DNA of 64,000 bases from Numida meleagris (GCF_002078875.1 NC_034411.1:36062115-36126114); one strand, 5' to 3'; numbered from the stretch's first letter, positions 1 to 12,498 are shown. Numbers and translations are program-made. Notes: a model not told the origin generated them from the letters alone.

Positions 1-1755
1 TTTTAAATGCCTTGCTTGCATTTTGAGATGAATGGACATGTTCTGGGATTTACTGTTCTATGAAAGTTCTTAATCAGGAGTTATAAATGATGATGGGAAA
101 CATTTCATTTCAGCTTGTTCACTTGCAGAGAAGTGATGGAAGTGCTGTCTCTGTTGAGGAACTATTTGCCATAAGGGTAGTTTAATGTTTGTACCAAAAA
201 AAGAGTTTGAAGGATTAGTACTTTTTAGTTCTCGTCTGGACTTTTCTTACAAGGAGCTTCTGGGTGGAAAGGAATATCTGTATGGCTTGTTTCCTTCCAT
301 CACTGACTGGTTGTGTAGAGATGTGTGAGGTCTTAATGATGCCTTGGCTTGTAACTTCAAAGAAGCTACTTTAAGAAATAGGCAGCTTTTCTGACAAAAA
401 GGTCATTTTTGATTTATCTGCTAAAAATTTGTATTAAAGATGTTTTTTTTCTGGAAATAGAAATATGGCTGGCATATTCATTATGCATTGCAATGCCAAA
501 GTATTTCCTGACTAAAAAGTATCAGAGTAACATGCCTAGCCATAGAATTGCTTGCTGACTTCTGTAAGGTGAGCTGATGCTGATTATTTCATGCCTTTAG
601 TTCTTACTATCTGTGCTGTCTACTGCTGGTGTGGTGCTTAAAAACATAAGTGGCATGATGGAATTTATGTGAGCTATTTCTCATAGTCAGAATTCATACA
701 TGTATAGAAAAGTGCATTTTTCATCTGTTCAATTCATTATATCTGGCTACTTCAAGAATGTTAAGTGAACACTTCTGCTTCTGGTAACTCCCTGTAAGTG
801 ATGTTTTTGTCAGCTCTCAACATTATGATTGTTAGCATAAACAGTACAGCCAAGTATTCTGGTTGTTTTTTTTTTTTTTTTTTTTTTTTTTAAAGCTAAT
901 GGAATTTCATACATGGAGAAAGAATTCTCCTGCCATTATTTCCAAAAAAATATTTATATCATTGGGGCTTTCTTCATGATATGGAATAAAGAGGAACCAA
1001 AATCCCAAGTGGAGGTTTTTTTTTATAGATGAAACTCCTCAAGGAATCAAAGCTGCTTCTGGGCAGTTTGTTTTGTGAGATTGTAAAGGAAAGCATGAGA
1101 GTTGCTTGAAAAGAGATATATATTTTAAGGGTTTCAAGATAGACAAATCTCTTGTTTGATATTGGAGATGTGAAATCAAAAATGCTACTGGGGGAATCTT
1201 GGTTATACTCTGAACACTAAAGACAACGGGCAGGCAGACCACACATGTTGTACTTTATTTCTGACTTGTCAGTGTTCTATTGGATGGTGTAATTTCATTT
1301 GCAGATTGGCATTGTGGGTTTGGGGGACTTCCTGGAGACAGGAAAATTAAAATTAACAAATTTTTTTTGTCATTCAAATTATGCTTCTTGCTATGAGGGA
1401 TCTGAAGCAGAAAATGCTCTTTCTGTGATTCTGAAAACCTGTAGCCCATTCTTTCTCAGTCATGCTATTTATGTCCTGGATAAAATTCCAAAGATGACAG
1501 AGAAGAAATAAATAATTAACTCATGTGCATTCTATGTGACCTGACAGGAACAGCAATCTTCAGAACTTTAAACTGCAATGTTGTTATTTTGGCATTTGAC
1601 AAAATAATTTATTTTGGAATGACTAGATAGAATGGAATTCTGTCTTCTGATAACTTGTCTGTAATAAAATTTGCTGGGTCGTATTCATCCTTCTCAGATT
1701 TTTGGGGAGAACGTTTTTCTTTACAACCTTGTTTATACTTTTTGTGTTGGTTTTA
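1..1755. other. non-coding DNA, no gene recognised
   Basis: This AT-rich stretch has no reading frame that resembles a known protein. The 70-codon open frame at 1299-1511 has no domain, no repeat structure and no homology I recognise. The only structural feature is a run of 26 T at 866-891, which could be a decayed retroposon tail or a simple homopolymer. No splice-site pair can be supported. Confidence 0.6.
866..891. repeat. poly-T homopolymer (26 nt)
   Basis: An uninterrupted run of 26 T follows GGTTG and precedes AAAGC. No adjacent retroposon body is recognisable, so it is annotated only as a homopolymer. Its length is likely to vary between individuals. Confidence 0.9.
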
Positions 1756-3345
1756 TCATAGAATCATAGAATGGTCTGGGTTGGAAGCAACAGTAAGTAT
1801 CTAATTCCAACTTCCTTGCCGTGGGCAGGCTTACCTCCCACTAGATCTGGCTGCCCAGGGCTCTACGCAGCCTGGCCTTGAGTGCCTCCAGGGATGGGAC
1901 ATCCACAGCTTCTCTGGGCAACTTGTTCCAGTGCCTCACCATCCTCTGAACAAAAAGTTTCCTAACATCTAACCTTAATCTCCCATCTTTTAGTTTAAAG
2001 CCATGTCCCCTTGTCCTGTCACTATCTGCCTGTGTAAGATGTCAGTGTCCATCTTTTTTATTAGCTCTCTTTTAAGTACTGGAATGCTGCAATGAGGTCT
2101 CCTTTGAGCCTTTTCTCCAAGCTAAGCAAACCCAGCTCCCCCAACTTTTCTTCGCAAGAGAGATGCCCCAGCCCTCTGAACTTCTTTGTGGCCCTCCTCG
2201 GGACCCACTCCAGCAGTTCCACATCTTTCTTTTGTTTGTGGCCCCAGGCCTGGACACAGTACTCCAGATGGGGCCTCATGAGGGCAGAGTAGAAGAGGTG
2301 GGACAATCACCTTCCTCTCCCTGCTGGCCATCCCTCTTTTGATGCAGACCAAGATACAGCTGGCCTTCTGGGTTGCAAGCACACCCTGTTGGCTTGTGTC
2401 AAGCTTTTCATCTACTAGAACCCTTTCTCAGCAGAGATGTTCTCAATGAGTTCTTCTCCAAAGCTGCCCACATATCTGGGATTGCACTGACAAGTGCAAC
2501 ACCTTGCAACACCTTGGGCCTACTTTTCAAATCTTTCCAGATCTCTTTGGATGGCATCTCTTCTTTCTGTTGTATCAACTGAACCACTCAGCTTGGTGAC
2601 AGCAGCAAACTTCCTGTGGGTACGTTCGATCCCACTGTCTGTGTTGTAGATAAAGATGTTGAAGAGCACTTGTCCCAACACAGACCCCTGGGGGAAACTA
2701 CTCATCACCAGCCTCCACTGAGACATTGAGCTGTGCGACCAGCCAACCAATTCTTTACCCATAAAATACTCGGCCCTTCAAATCCATATCTCTCTAATTT
2801 AGAGATAAGGTTGTTGGGTGAAACAACGTCAAAGGCCTTGAAGAAGTCCAGATAGATGACACTGATTGATGTTCCCTTGTCTACTGATGCTGTCACTCCA
2901 CTGTAGAATGCCACCAGATTGGTCAAGCAAGCTCTGCCCTTGATGAAGCCGTGCTGGCTAACTTGTATCACTTCCTTGTCTTGTATATGCCTTGACATAG
3001 CTTCCATGAGTATCTATTCCATGATCTTCTAAGGTAAAGAGGTGAGGTTCAGTGATCTTTAGTTCCCCTGGTCTTCCTTTTTTTTTTTTTTTTTTTTCTT
3101 CCCAGTCACAGTGATCTTTGTCTAACAGCCATGACTTCTCAAATATGATGGAGAGTGGCTTGGCAACTACATCAGTTCTTGGAGGACACTAGGATGCAGG
3201 TAATTGGGCCCCGTAGTCTTGCATGTGTTCTGTTTCATCAGGTGATCTCAAACCTGCTCTTCTCTTACAATGGGAAGGATTTTGCTCTCCCAGCCCCTGC
3301 CTTAGAAGTTCAGGGACTTGAGAGATGTCTTATATAAAGCTGAAG
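1756..3345 (-). mobile_element. CR1 LINE fragment with degenerate RT
   Basis: CR1 is the dominant avian non-LTR retrotransposon; its ORF2 encodes an endonuclease and a reverse transcriptase. Read on the minus strand, this copy starts in the RT domain near 3345 and runs to the CR1 3' tail at 1756-1775 (TCATAGAATCATAGAATGG on the plus strand). Broken RT frames lie at 2705-3007 (motif YLDFFKAFD), 2520-2762 and 2061-2306 (motif MRPHLEYC...WG). The catalytic FADD box reads FAAV at 2598-2609, so the enzyme could not work even without the frameshifts. A 20-nt T run at 3078-3097 interrupts the RT frame. The upstream endonuclease half is absent, the usual 5' truncation. The right edge is approximate, placed where CR1 similarity fades. 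Confidence 0.9.
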
Positions 3346-6300
3346 AACAGCATTATCGTGGGAGGAAGGCTGCAAGATAACTGTAAGACAGTCTTGTTTA
3401 AGTAACATTCAGGTAGCAATGGTACCACTTTTTCTAACTAATAAGTTTAGTTTAAACACTATTATTCTCATTATTGTAGCGGTAGGAATTCCAAAGATTC
3501 TTAAACTGCCACTAGAAGCTGAACATATCTTCTGCTATTTACTTGAAAAAGCTAGGCCATATTGCAGTGCTATCTTGACAGTCATTTATTATACAAACAG
3601 TTTTTATTTAATTATAGTAGTGTTTGTTTTCCTTCTATGCTGTTAAAGAGTAACTTCAATCCCAGATCTTCTCTATGTGTGAATAAATCCTTGCAGTACT
3701 TTTATGCGTGAATTTTGTTCTTCTAGTTGCTTTTAGATTGATTGCTGAATGGGTTCTAACTATAGAAGATCTTGGACTCCCTGGAAAGCCTTATGTTCTA
3801 AGGTAGGCAGTGCTGGTCCCATGGGACTAGGCCCTGGGGTCCCTGAGGGACCATCTGGAATGAAGCTGGGACTTGATTCCGTGAGTCAAAATTCTTTTCT
3901 TGGCCAAGGATGAGAAAAGGTTTGAATGACTCAAGATACCCACAGAGAGTAGTAGAAATCAATAGGAACAGATCTGTGGAATGAAACAGTTGGTGGGTCT
4001 ACATCATATACCTTTTAGGGTAACTATCTCAGATTACGTCTTGTCTGGTCCCATGGTTTTATTAGTAGTTGGGAGCATATTTTCCAATTTACCCCAACAT
4101 GAATGAAATCCAGTTGGTATCCTCTTATGCAATTCTGTAATGTGAACTAAAGTGTGGCTAAGTAGAAAAATTTCCTTAGAAGTGGATTATTCACCTGAAC
4201 TAAAGTGCTAAAATAGACAACCCCATGGGGGACCTAGTTATCCTGTTCGGATATGCCACTAAGTAGCATTTTACTCCAAAAATCTGAGTTATGTCCTGGA
4301 TGTGGTACATATTGTGTAGCAGGCTATAGCCACTGATTTATTTGGGGTATTGAAGGTCAGATTTTTGGCATTACTTAATGTTCTGTTCTGGTTTTGCAAC
4401 TACAAATTCCAGTTAACAAATAATATTAAAAAGTATTTTGTAGCTTAATGTACTTTATATGTGAATTTATAGAACGTTATTATCTTTTTGTTAGTAATTA
4501 TATTTTATTCTTTCAAAGAACATAAATCATTTAAAAGTCTGTAGCCTACCTGAAGACAGTACTTACTGTTGCTGGACAGTAAGATTCTGTGTTTGATTAT
4601 TTGTTGTCTCCGTATTTTCTGGTATTTCATTTTTATTCCTCCACCATAAGCTATCTTTTGGCAATTGCAACTGTGAATTGTCTTGGCAGATTTTACTCTA
4701 AATTCTTCTTGTACTTGATACTAATGGAAGATTAGACTCTTTCTTGTGTGATTTTTCTATAGCTGGGTTAGTAATAGTTTACTTGAGTTCAAAACTTTCC
4801 ATTAGATTTAAATATTAGGAGCTGATGTATGTAAAACTTATGTATGCTTAGATAGCTTTGCACTTACAGAATGCTCTTTCACTAAGAAATGTCAATATTT
4901 TTCTCAATTGTAAAGTTTTACCTTCTGCCTGTTTTTTTGTGAGGGGTCTTTGGTGGAGAACAAATGTCATTTGTTCTGCGCATAAAGTTCTGCCAGGTAT
5001 TAATCTGCCTTCATGGGAAGTCTCTCTCAGATATCTAAAAATGCTTCCACTACTTAAAAACAGTTTGTGTTGTCTTAAGTCATGCTGAGGTAATTGGGAT
5101 GTAGAAGATTGTTCCACTGTCAGATAGACTAGGCAGTAAGAAAACGGTGTTTACTTAACATTTACTCTGTCAGGATAATGCATTTTCCTGAAAGAAACAG
5201 AATTTGAGAATGAGAAGGGGCTCAAACAAGGCAACCAAAAGCATTTCAGTTAGAACACTGCTGTCACTAGAAAAAGAGCATGAGAATATTTTAAGAAAGT
5301 CTTGTAGAAACTTATAGATGGTGTTTAAAAGGTATATTAAGTATACCTTTATGTGTCTGCCTTTGGAGTAAAATGGAAAGACAGTAGCTTATTTTGTTTT
5401 TTTCTTCCAGTATACAAATGAATATTGAATCAAATGTAATGTTAGAAAACAAGAAACAAGGTATTGTACTGCAAGCATAAAGTAAAATTGATTGATTTTC
5501 TGAGTATCAGCCTTAAAATGAATGGAAACTGATAGAAAGGACTGTCAAACCAGCATGAAGTGGACTTTTAAAAGAATAATGTTTGAATGTTCAAAGTCTA
5601 TCTTAAAGACTTTCTGGGCCCAATTGATATCTAACCAGGTTAGAAGTTTCTGAAAACGGAATGATTTATTTTGATATCTGTGTGAAAATGCCAGTCTGTT
5701 ACTCCTGGATACAAACGGTGAGTACAGATGCCAAAATTGCAGCTTTTTTTATCCATAAGAAATTCTATGTTTTTCATTATTTTTGGCTTGATTTGGTCAT
5801 AAATAGCCAATACTATTTTTTTATTTACTTTTTAGCTGGAGATTCTGCTTTTCTCTTTCCTAGAAACACTAAGTGCAATGTTTCTAAATTTTTGCATTCC
5901 TGTGCTATGGTTGCTTAATGACATTATCAAGACAGCAGCCAAGGGCTCCTGAGATTCTGAGTCACAGCTCTGCAACAGAGTGCCAGAATCCTTACTAGAC
6001 TTCCTAGCATCCCTGATTGCAAGCTGAGGTTCCCAGGACGTCTTGGTTGCCAAGTCTGTGACAGAAATTCTGGCATAGCTTTCTTCGCAACCCCGCATTT
6101 GAGTTTTGAATACCTCATGCCATGAAAAATCTGCCTGGCTTACATGCCCTATATCTACAGGCTTTTTTCCATTTCACCTGTGATCTTTTGTATTTGATGT
6201 GGATGTTTCAGAGCTCAGAAAGTGTTGAAGGAGGTCTTCTGGCAGGAGGAGACTTACTTCTATGTCCTTCTTCTAGAGGAGACATTAGATTTTAAAAAGT

Positions 6301-7555
6301 ACTCTTTTCAATTAATGTGTCTTTCAGGATGCCACCTTTTGAGTTAAATACCTAAAGCAGAAAACACTACTGGAATTTTAAAAGAACTTTTTCAAAAAAT
6401 AACATATTGGAACTGAGATGAGGATTTTAAGAAGCAAAATCAGAATAAAGTGCTTGTGGATATCAATTTCAGGCTTGACTACCTTTTGTCCTTTGAAAAA
6501 CTCCCCCTAAAAAAGAACAGTAACTATTAATGTATGTGTTATTAAAATATCAAACACTAGGACTCTACCAATACTTGTTGTTACTTGTATAATATGATTA
6601 AAAACAAACAAACAATTTTTATGATGTATAACCGAGTTGACTGAAAGCACTCCATGTGTTCCTTGAGACTGGTAAACATTTCAGCATAATGAACACAGAC
6701 CTTGAACAAAAAGCATTGTTTCATGGCAGTTCCTCAAGCTGTGAAGTAAGAAACTGACTTTTATAATGAAGAATCAATGAAACATGGTAGTTCAGATAAT
6801 GGAGACATTTGGATTTTGTTCTTCAGTCAGTCCCTTATCATTATGAAGCAGAATGGCTTGGGTATAGCATCTGACCTGGAAATCTTTCTAAGTACATTAG
6901 AAATCAAAAGCAGTCAAAATGGATGTGCTTACTGGTGGAGAAAACCCCACAAATAAGGTCTTCAAAGCAATGTCTACAAATTCCGTTCTGGTTCTGTTAT
7001 ATAAATGATTAAGATAATGTTATGAGATCATGTGAGAAACTTTTAAATGTGAAACATGAGGTACTCTTAACTAGTGTTTGATGTGTTTTCTCCCATGTGC
7101 TAACTTGGATGCTGAAGGACTCCGCTTTGTACGTGTTACCCAACATTAGCAGAAGAACATCTAAGAAAATGAATCCTTAGATGTTTGCCGTAAGCACCAT
7201 GTTAGGGTCTCCATATTTGTAAAGATATGTGAGTTTGTACGTTGTTGAAATTCAGTGGACTTTGTTATTCTTATTTTTGCTTGATTGAAAAAAAACAGTT
7301 CCCCATAAATTCTGCTTTTTCCCAGTATGTCAGTGGGGTTTCTAGTACCACAACGCAGTCAGGTAATTTATGCTGAAGATGTCAAAAGCCAGACAATAAA
7401 GTTCAGCAGATGAATTTGATTCATGTGGTTTACTGAATTGCTAATTTGAAATGTTTAATTATATCTGATTGCTATACTGCATAGAAATATGAAACAGGAA
7501 GAATCTTACAGTATGTCTGGAGAGCAAATACTGTCTTGAGAACAAACTACTTGGA
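3346..7555. other. non-coding DNA, no gene recognised
   Basis: About 4.2 kb of AT-rich sequence. Open frames of 75-89 codons (3419-3646, 4848-5117, 5661-5918, 5832-6098) lack recognisable domains and look like chance. Two adjacent short palindromes occur at 3816-3852 and are listed separately. The strand at 5920-6120 is a little richer in G and C but shows no coding pattern. Confidence 0.55.
3816..3852. repeat. pair of adjacent short palindromes
   Basis: GTCCCATGGGAC at 3816-3827 is a perfect 12-nt palindrome. GGTCCCTGAGGGACC at 3838-3852 is a perfect hairpin with 6-bp arms and a 3-nt loop. They lie 10 nt apart and share the GGTCCC arm, so the arms could also pair across units. No function is known to me. 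Confidence 0.8.
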
Positions 7556-8390
7556 ACAGATGGTGTTCACTCAGGATCACTACAGGAACACAGGGAGGAA
7601 ATAGCTGTATTACTGTAGGTGATGTGTAACTTTTCCCTTAAAATTTTCCTAGCACCGAAGATTAGAGGATGGCAAATATGATGTCAGTTTTTAGGAAGAA
7701 CTTGATGTGGAAATTGAAGAATTACAAGCCTACAAGTAGAAATTTAGATTACACTTAGAGGACAACTGGATAAATATAATATAGATAGGATAGATATACT
7801 TGGGACTAGTCAGCATGTCTTTTGTGAAAAGGCTTGCATCACAGTTCTTTTGAAAACAAGGCAGCCAAGACTCGAGAGGGATCGTGGGAACATCTTTTGT
7901 TTGATAAATAATTAGTTGAAAGACAAAAATTTGAAAATATCAGTCAAGAAAATTTGGTTTTGTAACGGAGAGAGTGAAGACTACAGGAGTTTGGTCTGAG
8001 ATCTGAACTGTTCAGTATATTCCTAGGAGATGTAAAAGATTTTCTAGCAGCAAGTTAGTACAGGAAACAGGGCTGCGACTAACAGAAGAATGGCAGAAGT
8101 ACCTTCAAGCTCAGTCTGAATGGGCAACGCATGGGCAGATTAAATTCTGAACTTAATTTTAAGTAGTAGATAAAAAGATATAAAATGTTAGGAGACGTAA
8201 AGAAGAGAATGGAGAAGAAAACAGAAAACCAGCACACTGTTGCAGAAATTCATGGTTTGTCAGCATTTTGAACAGTGCGCGTTTCTGTCCTCCTCTCCTC
8301 AAAAAGGATGAGGAAGAAGTGGAGAAGATTCAAAAAGAGTAATGATAGCAACAGGACCTTTTTTCTTATAAGGAAAGTGTTGCTTATGTG
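7556..8390 (+). mobile_element. ancient CR1/L3-type LINE remnant
   Basis: The order of short matches follows the RT region of CR1/L3 LINEs on the plus strand. An ACAGATGGTGTTCACTC segment at 7557 corresponds to the DGxHP motif. The text around 7664-7735 resembles the segment before the fingers motif. AGTCAGCATGTCTTTTGTG near 7809 resembles the QHGF motif. AAAAAGGATGAGGAAGAAG near 8302, followed by GTGGAGAAGATTCA, resembles the conserved segment just before the C-terminal RT thumb. Stops and indels are everywhere and no frame survives. The copy is far more diverged than the other CR1 copies here, so it probably predates them. Identification rests on memory of family consensus sequences, and both edges are approximate. 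Confidence 0.55.
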
Positions 8391-9574
8391 TTCAGTAAGA
8401 TGAAAGTGCAAAATTTCACTCAGTTTTTACTCAGAGATAGGAATTTAAATTTTACTTCCTATTTACGCCTAATTTGATTGAAATTCCATTATGGACACAT
8501 TAAACAATATGATAATTTCCAAGCAGTATTTCAGATGACTCTCTGACTCTGAGCTCAATGAAATCACTTGGACAGGTTCCTATGAACTGCAACAGACCTG
8601 GAATCAGGCATCCCAGAGCAAATCAAGGACCTGCTGTTAGAATTTGGTGAATAGAAATGCACTGGAACGAGACTGAACCTGTATTTTATCTACATTTTTC
8701 CTTACATATTCCATGTACAGTTTGTGAAACATGTTATTCAGTGGCATAATTATGCCATTTTGGCTGGGCCAGGGCTTGGGGTCTTACATAACAGAGCAGC
8801 AATAAAATAAACAGTGGGTAGTTTTGCTAAATGTACATTGAATGCCTTCTCCCATAAAAGTAATTCTCTCTAGCTGAGTCATATTTCATGAGGAAAAAAA
8901 AACACCTTTCTAAAAACTGTTGTCACTGTTTAGGTTGTTGTTATGATGGCCAATATCCGCATAAGATACTATGTGTAAGTGACTTCAGTGACAGAACAGG
9001 TAATAGAGAGTAAGGCTGAGAATTTTTTTGCTAGCTCTTTTGGTAAGGAAATATTCAGCATCCTCAACTACAAAAAAGAGATGCTGAATGTCATTTGATT
9101 GCATTAAACCAATGTTGGCTGCAGTAAATATTTTTGCAAATTTCAGCTACTCTGCACTTTGTAATTTGTAGATATGGTAGTTTCTCCATTTTTCTACTTT
9201 TTGCAATTTCAAGTTGTATTTCAGTTATTGACAGGAGAGGTTATTTTTAATAAGTACAAGCAGATTTCTTCTCTTGCTTTTGGCAACCTTAATCTGAAAG
9301 AAAAAAAGAAAAAGATGATGATTTGCTAATTAATGTTTTTGCTTGCTGAGGCTCCTTACCTTAAGTAAGCCCTGTTTGTTGCAGTTGCATTGCAAGCTTT
9401 TTGTCCTGAGGACTAATTGGCAGGCTGGATGGACTGTGACATTCAAAAATATGGAACAGGAGAATGTAGCCAGAATGTTAGACACTTCTGTGCTTTTGAG
9501 ATATTCTCAATGGCTTTTCCTAATGTTCAGAACTTCTTCTGATTGTTTTTGTATTTCAGTGAATTGTGCAGCTT
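8391..9574. other. non-coding DNA, no gene recognised
   Basis: AT-rich sequence between the old LINE remnant and the TTTC microsatellite. It may hold a further decayed 3' part of that LINE around 8540-8660, but the similarity is too weak to call. No coding pattern is visible. Confidence 0.5.
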
Positions 9575-9627
9575 TTTCTTTCTTTCTTTCTTTCTTTCTT
9601 TCTTTTCTTTCTTTCTTTCTTTCTTTT

Positions 9628-9723
<96 letters not shown>

Positions 9724-9891
9724 NNNNNNNNNNNNNNNNNNNNNNNNNNNNNNNNNNNNNNNNNNNNNNNNNNNNNNNNNNNNNNNNNNNNNNNNNNNNN
9801 NNNTCTTTCCTTCTTTCCTTCTTTCCTTCTTTCCTTCTTTCCTTCTTTCCTTCTTTCCTTCTTTCCTTCTTTCCTTCTTTCCTTCTTTCTT

Positions 9892-9930
<39 letters not shown>

Positions 9931-9931
9931 T
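9575..9931. repeat. compound TTTC / TTTCCTTC / TGTC microsatellite
   Basis: From 9575 to the gap the sequence is a nearly pure TTTC tetranucleotide array with two slips near 9603-9627. After the gap it becomes an eight-base pattern alternating TTTC and CTTC, and from about 9893 a TGTC array. The order suggests that point variants of the unit were spread by slippage. The long frames that run through both strands here are translations of the repeat, not proteins. Confidence 0.97.
9724..9803. other. assembly gap (80 N)
   Basis: Eighty undetermined bases sit inside the tetranucleotide array. The true length of the array is therefore unknown. The unit changes from TTTC to the alternating eight-base pattern somewhere inside or at the edge of the gap. 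Confidence 1.
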
Positions 9932-11608
9932 CTCCAGAGTATAAACATCTGAACTTAAACTCAAGCATCTCTTATGGAAATTATGCCAGTTTTTGTTTTA
10001 GATAATGATGTGGCTTCAGCATACTACTCTTGAATGTTGCAGTTCTTTTTCTTGTTTTTCTCTTTCCCTTTTTTATAAATTTGCTGTAATACTTTATCAT
10101 TAACTGATTGAGGAATGTATCGCTGTAAGAAATGGATGTTATTTTAAATGATTTTCAGAGTAAGTTTATGAGTAAATTTTGCTGGGATACTTATACTTCA
10201 CAGCTGGTCGATACATTCATATCTACTTTGGGGAATATGATTTTAATCTGCCTTTTTTTTTAGTGCATGTTTCATGTTACTGGGATTGTAAGTAGTCTGA
10301 TCCTACTGAATCCATTGTGACTACTGACAACATTCAAATGCTTTGAAACATTCAGTATTTCTTTAGAACTGTGCACTTGTTTTGCTTTATTCACACTTAT
10401 CCTGTCACTCTCTTTTTCCCTTCTCCATCCTAAGTGTTATATCTTTATTTGTCTTCTATGTACACTATTTAGAATTAAAACACTGGGAGTGTTGCTCCAC
10501 TTTCCATGGTGCACTTGGAACATTATAACTACAAGCAACAAGTAATATTAGAAAAAACAGATGAAGTTTTAAATCTCCCAAGTTTTAGAAGGTTTTTATT
10601 GGAAGGCAGCATGCTGAAGATCACTGAAGAGGAAGATCTAGATTATTCCACTCATTCATGGACGTAGCTGGCAAGTAGTTTTGGCTTTTTGGTTACCCAT
10701 TCCACCATGCTTGTTGAAGAGTTAACGTAACGGAATTTACTGTGTTTGGTACAGGAAATTCTGGATGAATGTCCAGAATTCAACAGTATGACTTCCATGG
10801 CCTTAATACTTAGAAATAATTCCTTCTGAATGTGAACTTATGATTTGGCTTATTCTGAAATGAATATCCATATATGTATGAGCTGTATCTTGCATATAGG
10901 TGAAAATACACAGGCATATGCGTAAGGGTCAGTACTCAGTCCAGATAACAGAAGAATTGCAGTGTATGTAGGCAGAGGAGTGTCTGCTGGGAATCTGGTC
11001 TCTTTCATTGACTGAATCTCTTCCATGATACCAGTCCTCTTCGCAGTTTCTTCCTTTCTGCCATACATAGCAACTTAGCTGGAGAGGATTAAACATCATT
11101 GATAGTTCTGACTCAATATAAAAACACTATTGTTACCTGAGGAAACTTTAGCAAGAAAGATTTGGAACAAAATGTTGATTTAATTTTGTGAGAATGATTG
11201 CACATAATATTCTTCTAAGTATCTACTCACTTTTGTTACTTACTGATTTTTACTGGAATAAAGTTTGTGGGACAATGGAATTATCTAACTAATTTCAGTA
11301 ACAATTAGAATACAATTAAAATGGAAGAATACTTCACTAATGAATCAATAGAATTTGTAATTATTCAGTCAAGACAGATTGCTATGAATCTATCCCTAAG
11401 CAAATTAACTTTTCCTCCAACCTCTCAAAAATACTTTGTATTAGTAAGAGGCACCTTAAATTCGCTTTGTTTTCCCTTCTGTTTTTCTTTCTGAGAAACT
11501 CTGCATAATGTATTAAAACATTAGCAGAGACTATAGTTTTCATCTATAAAACATTGTTATAAGGAAACACACTTTCTGACAGATTAAGTTGTAACTGATT
11601 CTAGACAG
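9932..11608. other. non-coding DNA, no gene recognised
   Basis: AT-rich single-copy-looking DNA. A minus-strand open frame at 10850-11068 (72 codons) has no recognisable domain. Nothing else can be supported. Confidence 0.55.
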
Positions 11609-12498
11609 CATAGTGTGATGGTGTGCTCCCTCTGCTCACACCCCTTTCACCCCCAGGTTCTTCCCTCCACTCTCTTCTTCATTCTGTCCTTGCTCACAAG
11701 GCCTTCCACAGGAAGACAGTGAACAACAGTACTGATAACAGTTGCTAATAGAGATTAATGACCATAAATCTGTCTCAGACTGCGGGCTAAAGAATTGATA
11801 GCAGACCAGTGATTCAACTGCTGAGGACCAATTGAGCATGCGCCTAGAAGGTGACCTATGATTATGAGTCAGTCATCTTACCCCAATAAATAGTGAGCAG
11901 CCCAAGAGCCTTTGAGCTCTTCTGCATAGCAGCTGGCTGCACAACAGATCTCCCCTTGAGCAGGAGCACTTCTTGAGGTTATGCCTGCACAGAAATCCCT
12001 TACACCTTGATGTCAAGACACCTTACTGATACAGATCCTCAGTAAGTGACTAGTAGTTTGTTTTAGGCTTTGTTAGCCTCACAAAGATCACATCGTAGAT
12101 TGCTTGCAAGCTTTATTAGCTTCTCTAAGATTATATCTTAGATTGACTGTGCACATACAATCCCTTAGACATAAACTGTTGACCAAGTCTGGGACTAGGA
12201 ATGGATTCAGCCGCACCTAGGATCTTTACCTCTGTGGTTCAGAGAGTTTAGAAAGCAAGGGGGTCCATTCTGAATTTGGTGACTCAACGGGAGGGCCTCC
12301 TGTATGTGTGTGTTTAACCCTAACCTCTATGCAGTAAATAATCAAGTGTATCCAGCTGTCTTGAATCTTGTTGAGCCACTGCCTTAGTTGCAATAAAGCT
12401 TTACACTATATTATATCCATATTATATCAATAAATATATTCTAGCTTCTCTTCTACCAGAGCAGTATAGTGTAGTTGTTTTGCATCCACAACACATAG
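11609..12498 (+). mobile_element. solo LTR of an endogenous retrovirus with 5-bp TSD
   Basis: The LTR body spans 11614-12493 (880 bp), begins TGTGATGG and ends CCACAACA, the TG...CA ends typical of retroviral LTRs. It is flanked by the 5-bp direct repeat CATAG at 11609-11613 and 12494-12498, a target-site duplication. Orientation is taken from an AATAAA signal at 12392-12397 (a second overlaps 12430-12435) and a weak TATA-like AATAAATAG at 11885-11893. A 43-bp imperfect tandem repeat lies at 12067-12152. No gag, pol or env sequence is adjacent, so the provirus was probably reduced by LTR-LTR recombination. A 5-bp duplication fits ERVL-like or gamma-like groups, but I cannot assign the family. 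Confidence 0.75.
12067..12152 (+). repeat. 43-bp imperfect tandem repeat inside LTR
   Basis: Two units at 12067-12109 and 12110-12152 both begin GCTTTRTTAGCYTC and share AAGAT...ATCKTAGATTG at the same spacing. They lie between the presumed promoter and the polyadenylation signal, so they would fall in transcribed LTR sequence. Confidence 0.75.

Noticed and set aside
9343..10005. Longest open frames of the window (up to 220 codons) on both strands
   Set aside because: They are translations of the TTTC-type microsatellite and run through undetermined bases. Repeats of four bases without stops give open frames in all frames.
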